The position numbers were made by a program, and so were the translations under genes. A model generated the notes under the pieces. The model saw nothing but the letters and a program-made list of their open reading frames with translations, ran no database searches and was not told where the DNA came from. A DNA stretch of 16,041 bases from Anaerolineae bacterium (GTDB lineage: Bacteria > Chloroflexota > Anaerolineae > JAAYZQ01), in the NCBI GenBank assembly GCA_016929795.1, contig JAFGIA010000305.1:1-16041 (forward strand). Reading direction: 5' to 3'. Below are positions 15,178 to 16,041 of the stretch, piece by piece; positions within the stretch are counted from its first letter, which is position 1, and each line of letters begins with the position of its first letter.

Positions 15178-15678
15178 CTAGTCACCCAGATCTTCCAGGT
15201 CCAGCCCCTCGATAAAGTCACGATAGGGCGCCAACTGCTCCTCTTCCTCGGGCGTTATGGCGTCCATATCGATCTCTTCATCCGGCATCACGCCTGCCCG
15301 TTCCATCACCGACTCGCTTACAAAAATGGGGGCCTGCACACGCACGGCCAGGGCGATCGCATCGCTGGGTCGCGAATCGAGCTCGATCCGCTCGCCATCG
15401 CGATCCATCACCACGCGCGCATAAAACGTATCATCCTGCAGATCGTTGACCAAGACGTGAGATACCTTTGCTCCGAGCTGCTGGATACTCTGTTTCAGGA
15501 GGTCGTGGGTGAGCGGCCTGGCGATTTCGACACCCTGGAGCTTGATCGTAATGGCGTCAGCCTCGTAGGGGCCGATCCAGATGGCCAGGTAACGCTCCAC
15601 GCCCTCCTCTTTGAGGACCACCACCCGATGTTGCGACAGCAAGCTGGCCCGCACACTATCAATGGTGACCTTGATCAT
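15178..15678 (-). CDS. Bifunctional nuclease family protein (DUF151)
   Basis: The 166-residue protein is covered by a DUF151/bifunctional nuclease domain (PF02577) at about residues 2-130. It has [55 protein letters not shown] and [13 protein letters not shown]. The [13 protein letters not shown] segment is the best-conserved signature. An acidic tail follows ([20 protein letters not shown]), common in bacterial members. Plant and thermophile relatives have reported RNase/DNase activity; the bacterial role is unsettled. It has no signal peptide. A strong ribosome-binding site (GAGAGGAGT) precedes the ATG. It appears to be a single-gene transcript, with promoter 64 nt upstream and terminator 100 nt downstream. 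Confidence 0.93.
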   Translation of the reverse strand: MIKVTIDSVRASLLSQHRVVVLKEEGVERYLAIWIGPYEADAITIKLQGVEIARPLTHDLLKQSIQQLGAKVSHVLVNDLQDDTFYARVVMDRDGERIELDSRPSDAIALAVRVQAPIFVSESVMERAGVMPDEEIDMDAITPEEEEQLAPYRDFIEGLDLEDLGD

Positions 15679-15741
15679 GATCTACTCCTCTCAGTGAGCC
15701 AAAGCAGGCTCTGCCTGCCCGGCATCCTGGTTCTTGGAACG

Positions 15742-15770
15742 ATTATACCACATTCAGCGCCAGGACACAA
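15742..15770 (-). promoter_or_regulatory. Promoter of the DUF151 nuclease gene
   Basis: On the - strand there is a -35 TTGTGT (15765-15770), a 17-nt spacer and a perfect -10 TATAAT (15742-15747). The -10 is preceded by TGTGG, giving an extended -10. The leader would be about 55-60 nt. It is divergent from the + strand promoter at 15787. Confidence 0.75.
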
Positions 15771-15786
15771 ACAGCCACAAGTCCTA

Positions 15787-15815
15787 TTGACTTTCGATTC
15801 CTCCCGTGATATCAT
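15787..15815 (+). promoter_or_regulatory. Candidate promoter reading into the stem-loop array
   Basis: On the + strand there is a -35 TTGACT (15787-15792), a 17-nt spacer and a -10 TATCAT (15810-15815), with TGA directly before the hexamer (extended -10). No open reading frame of note follows it before the window ends, so the transcript would be non-coding or lead to a gene beyond 16041. The start is predicted near 15822. The -10 overlaps the first, degenerate linker of the array. Confidence 0.55.
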
Positions 15816-16041
15816 GGTGCCCTGGGTATCATCTCAATAGTCTGGGGGATGTAGGGCGGATTGGCAATCCGCCCTACATCCCACCCCGGCTTTTTGAGAC
15901 GATACGGACCCTGGTATCTGCTCGATAAGCGGGGGTGGGGGGGGTGCGAGCACCGCACACACCTCAACTCCCCCCCCTTATTGAGACGATACGGACCCTG
16001 GTATCTGCTCGATAAGCGGGGGGTGGGGGGGGTGCGAGCAC
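15816..16041 (+). repeat. Tandem array of 87-88-nt stem-loop units, continuing past the window
   Basis: Left arms start with CTC at 15833 (CTCAATAG), 15921 (CTCGATAAG) and 16008 (CTCGATAAG), at spacings of 88 and 87. Right arms end with TTGAG at 15898 and 15985, 87 apart. Each unit of about 65 nt can fold as a hairpin: in unit 2 CTCGATAAG plus its G-run pairs with C8 plus TTATTGAG (C8 at 15970-15977). A 22-nt linker with GATAC...GTATC separates the units (15899-15920 and 15986-16007). Units 2 and 3 are nearly identical, apart from G5 versus G6 before T-G8. Unit 1 is diverged and has a different loop. No protein-coding frame is evident. The function is unknown. Confidence 0.8.
15846..15882. 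repeat. Perfect 17-bp palindromic hairpin inside the first array unit
   Basis: GGGATGTAGGGCGGATT (15846-15862) and its exact reverse complement (15866-15882) flank a 3-nt loop, GGC. Five T residues follow at 15891-15895, so on the + strand it could also terminate transcription. It occupies the loop position of unit 1, where units 2 and 3 carry GTGCGAGCAC instead, as if it were inserted or swapped in. Confidence 0.85.

Noticed and set aside
15816..16041. CRISPR array
   Set aside because: The repeated part is longer than the variable part, units 2 and 3 share the same loop, and no cas gene is present. This is not a repeat-spacer pattern.

Overview
The window looks like a chromosomal segment of a GC-rich, free-living bacterium. 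Most coding regions use G/C-ending codons, while the spacers contain AT-rich vegetative promoters (-35 TTGACA-like, 17-18 nt, -10 TATAAT-like). A DnaD-domain protein, a DnaI/DnaC-type loader with an N-terminal zinc module, replicative DnaB, a bifunctional-nuclease (DUF151) protein and two large GT-C-like membrane proteins (YfhO and DUF2723 types) occur together. From family knowledge this fits a member of the Chloroflexota (Anaerolineae-like). That is an inference; there is no rRNA or other direct marker.

Layout. 1-967: a 5'-truncated FG-GAP repeat gene on the + strand with an exact 177-nt period, ending at a hairpin terminator that faces tRNA-Gly(CCC) on the - strand. 1184-3401: divergent promoters, one for the tRNA and one for a + strand operon encoding a cytosolic-type LysM protein, an Est30-like carboxylesterase and a metallo-beta-lactamase-fold hydrolase. 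3493-7313: a - strand operon with its own promoter, read as MFS exporter, then pyruvate kinase, then an ASCH-HAD fusion. 7341-11768: a - strand operon with a strong promoter, read as DnaD-domain protein, then a two-headed AAA+ helicase loader, then a YfhO-type membrane protein. 11782-14981: dnaB, then a DUF2723 membrane protein, then a small GTGA-overlapping ORF. 15045-15770: a DUF151 nuclease gene with promoter and terminator. 15787-16041: a + strand promoter pointing into a tandem array of 87-88-nt stem-loop units that runs off the window.

How the genes fit together. DnaB, the DnaD-domain protein and the loader lie within about 5.3 kb, enough to suggest a Firmicutes-type helicase-loading set. 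The loader is unusual because its ATPase module is duplicated within one polypeptide. The two large membrane proteins probably act in lipid-linked sugar transfer or envelope glycosylation and are carried behind replication genes. Pyruvate kinase is sandwiched between an exporter and a HAD-fold enzyme whose second motif-I aspartate is missing.

The most unusual unexplained sequence is the right-hand array. Conserved arms (CTCGATAAG...TTATTGAG) and a conserved 22-nt linker surround loops that differ between the first unit and the others, and the array sits behind a good extended -10 promoter. No similarity searches could be run, so family calls rest on motifs visible in the translated sequence.
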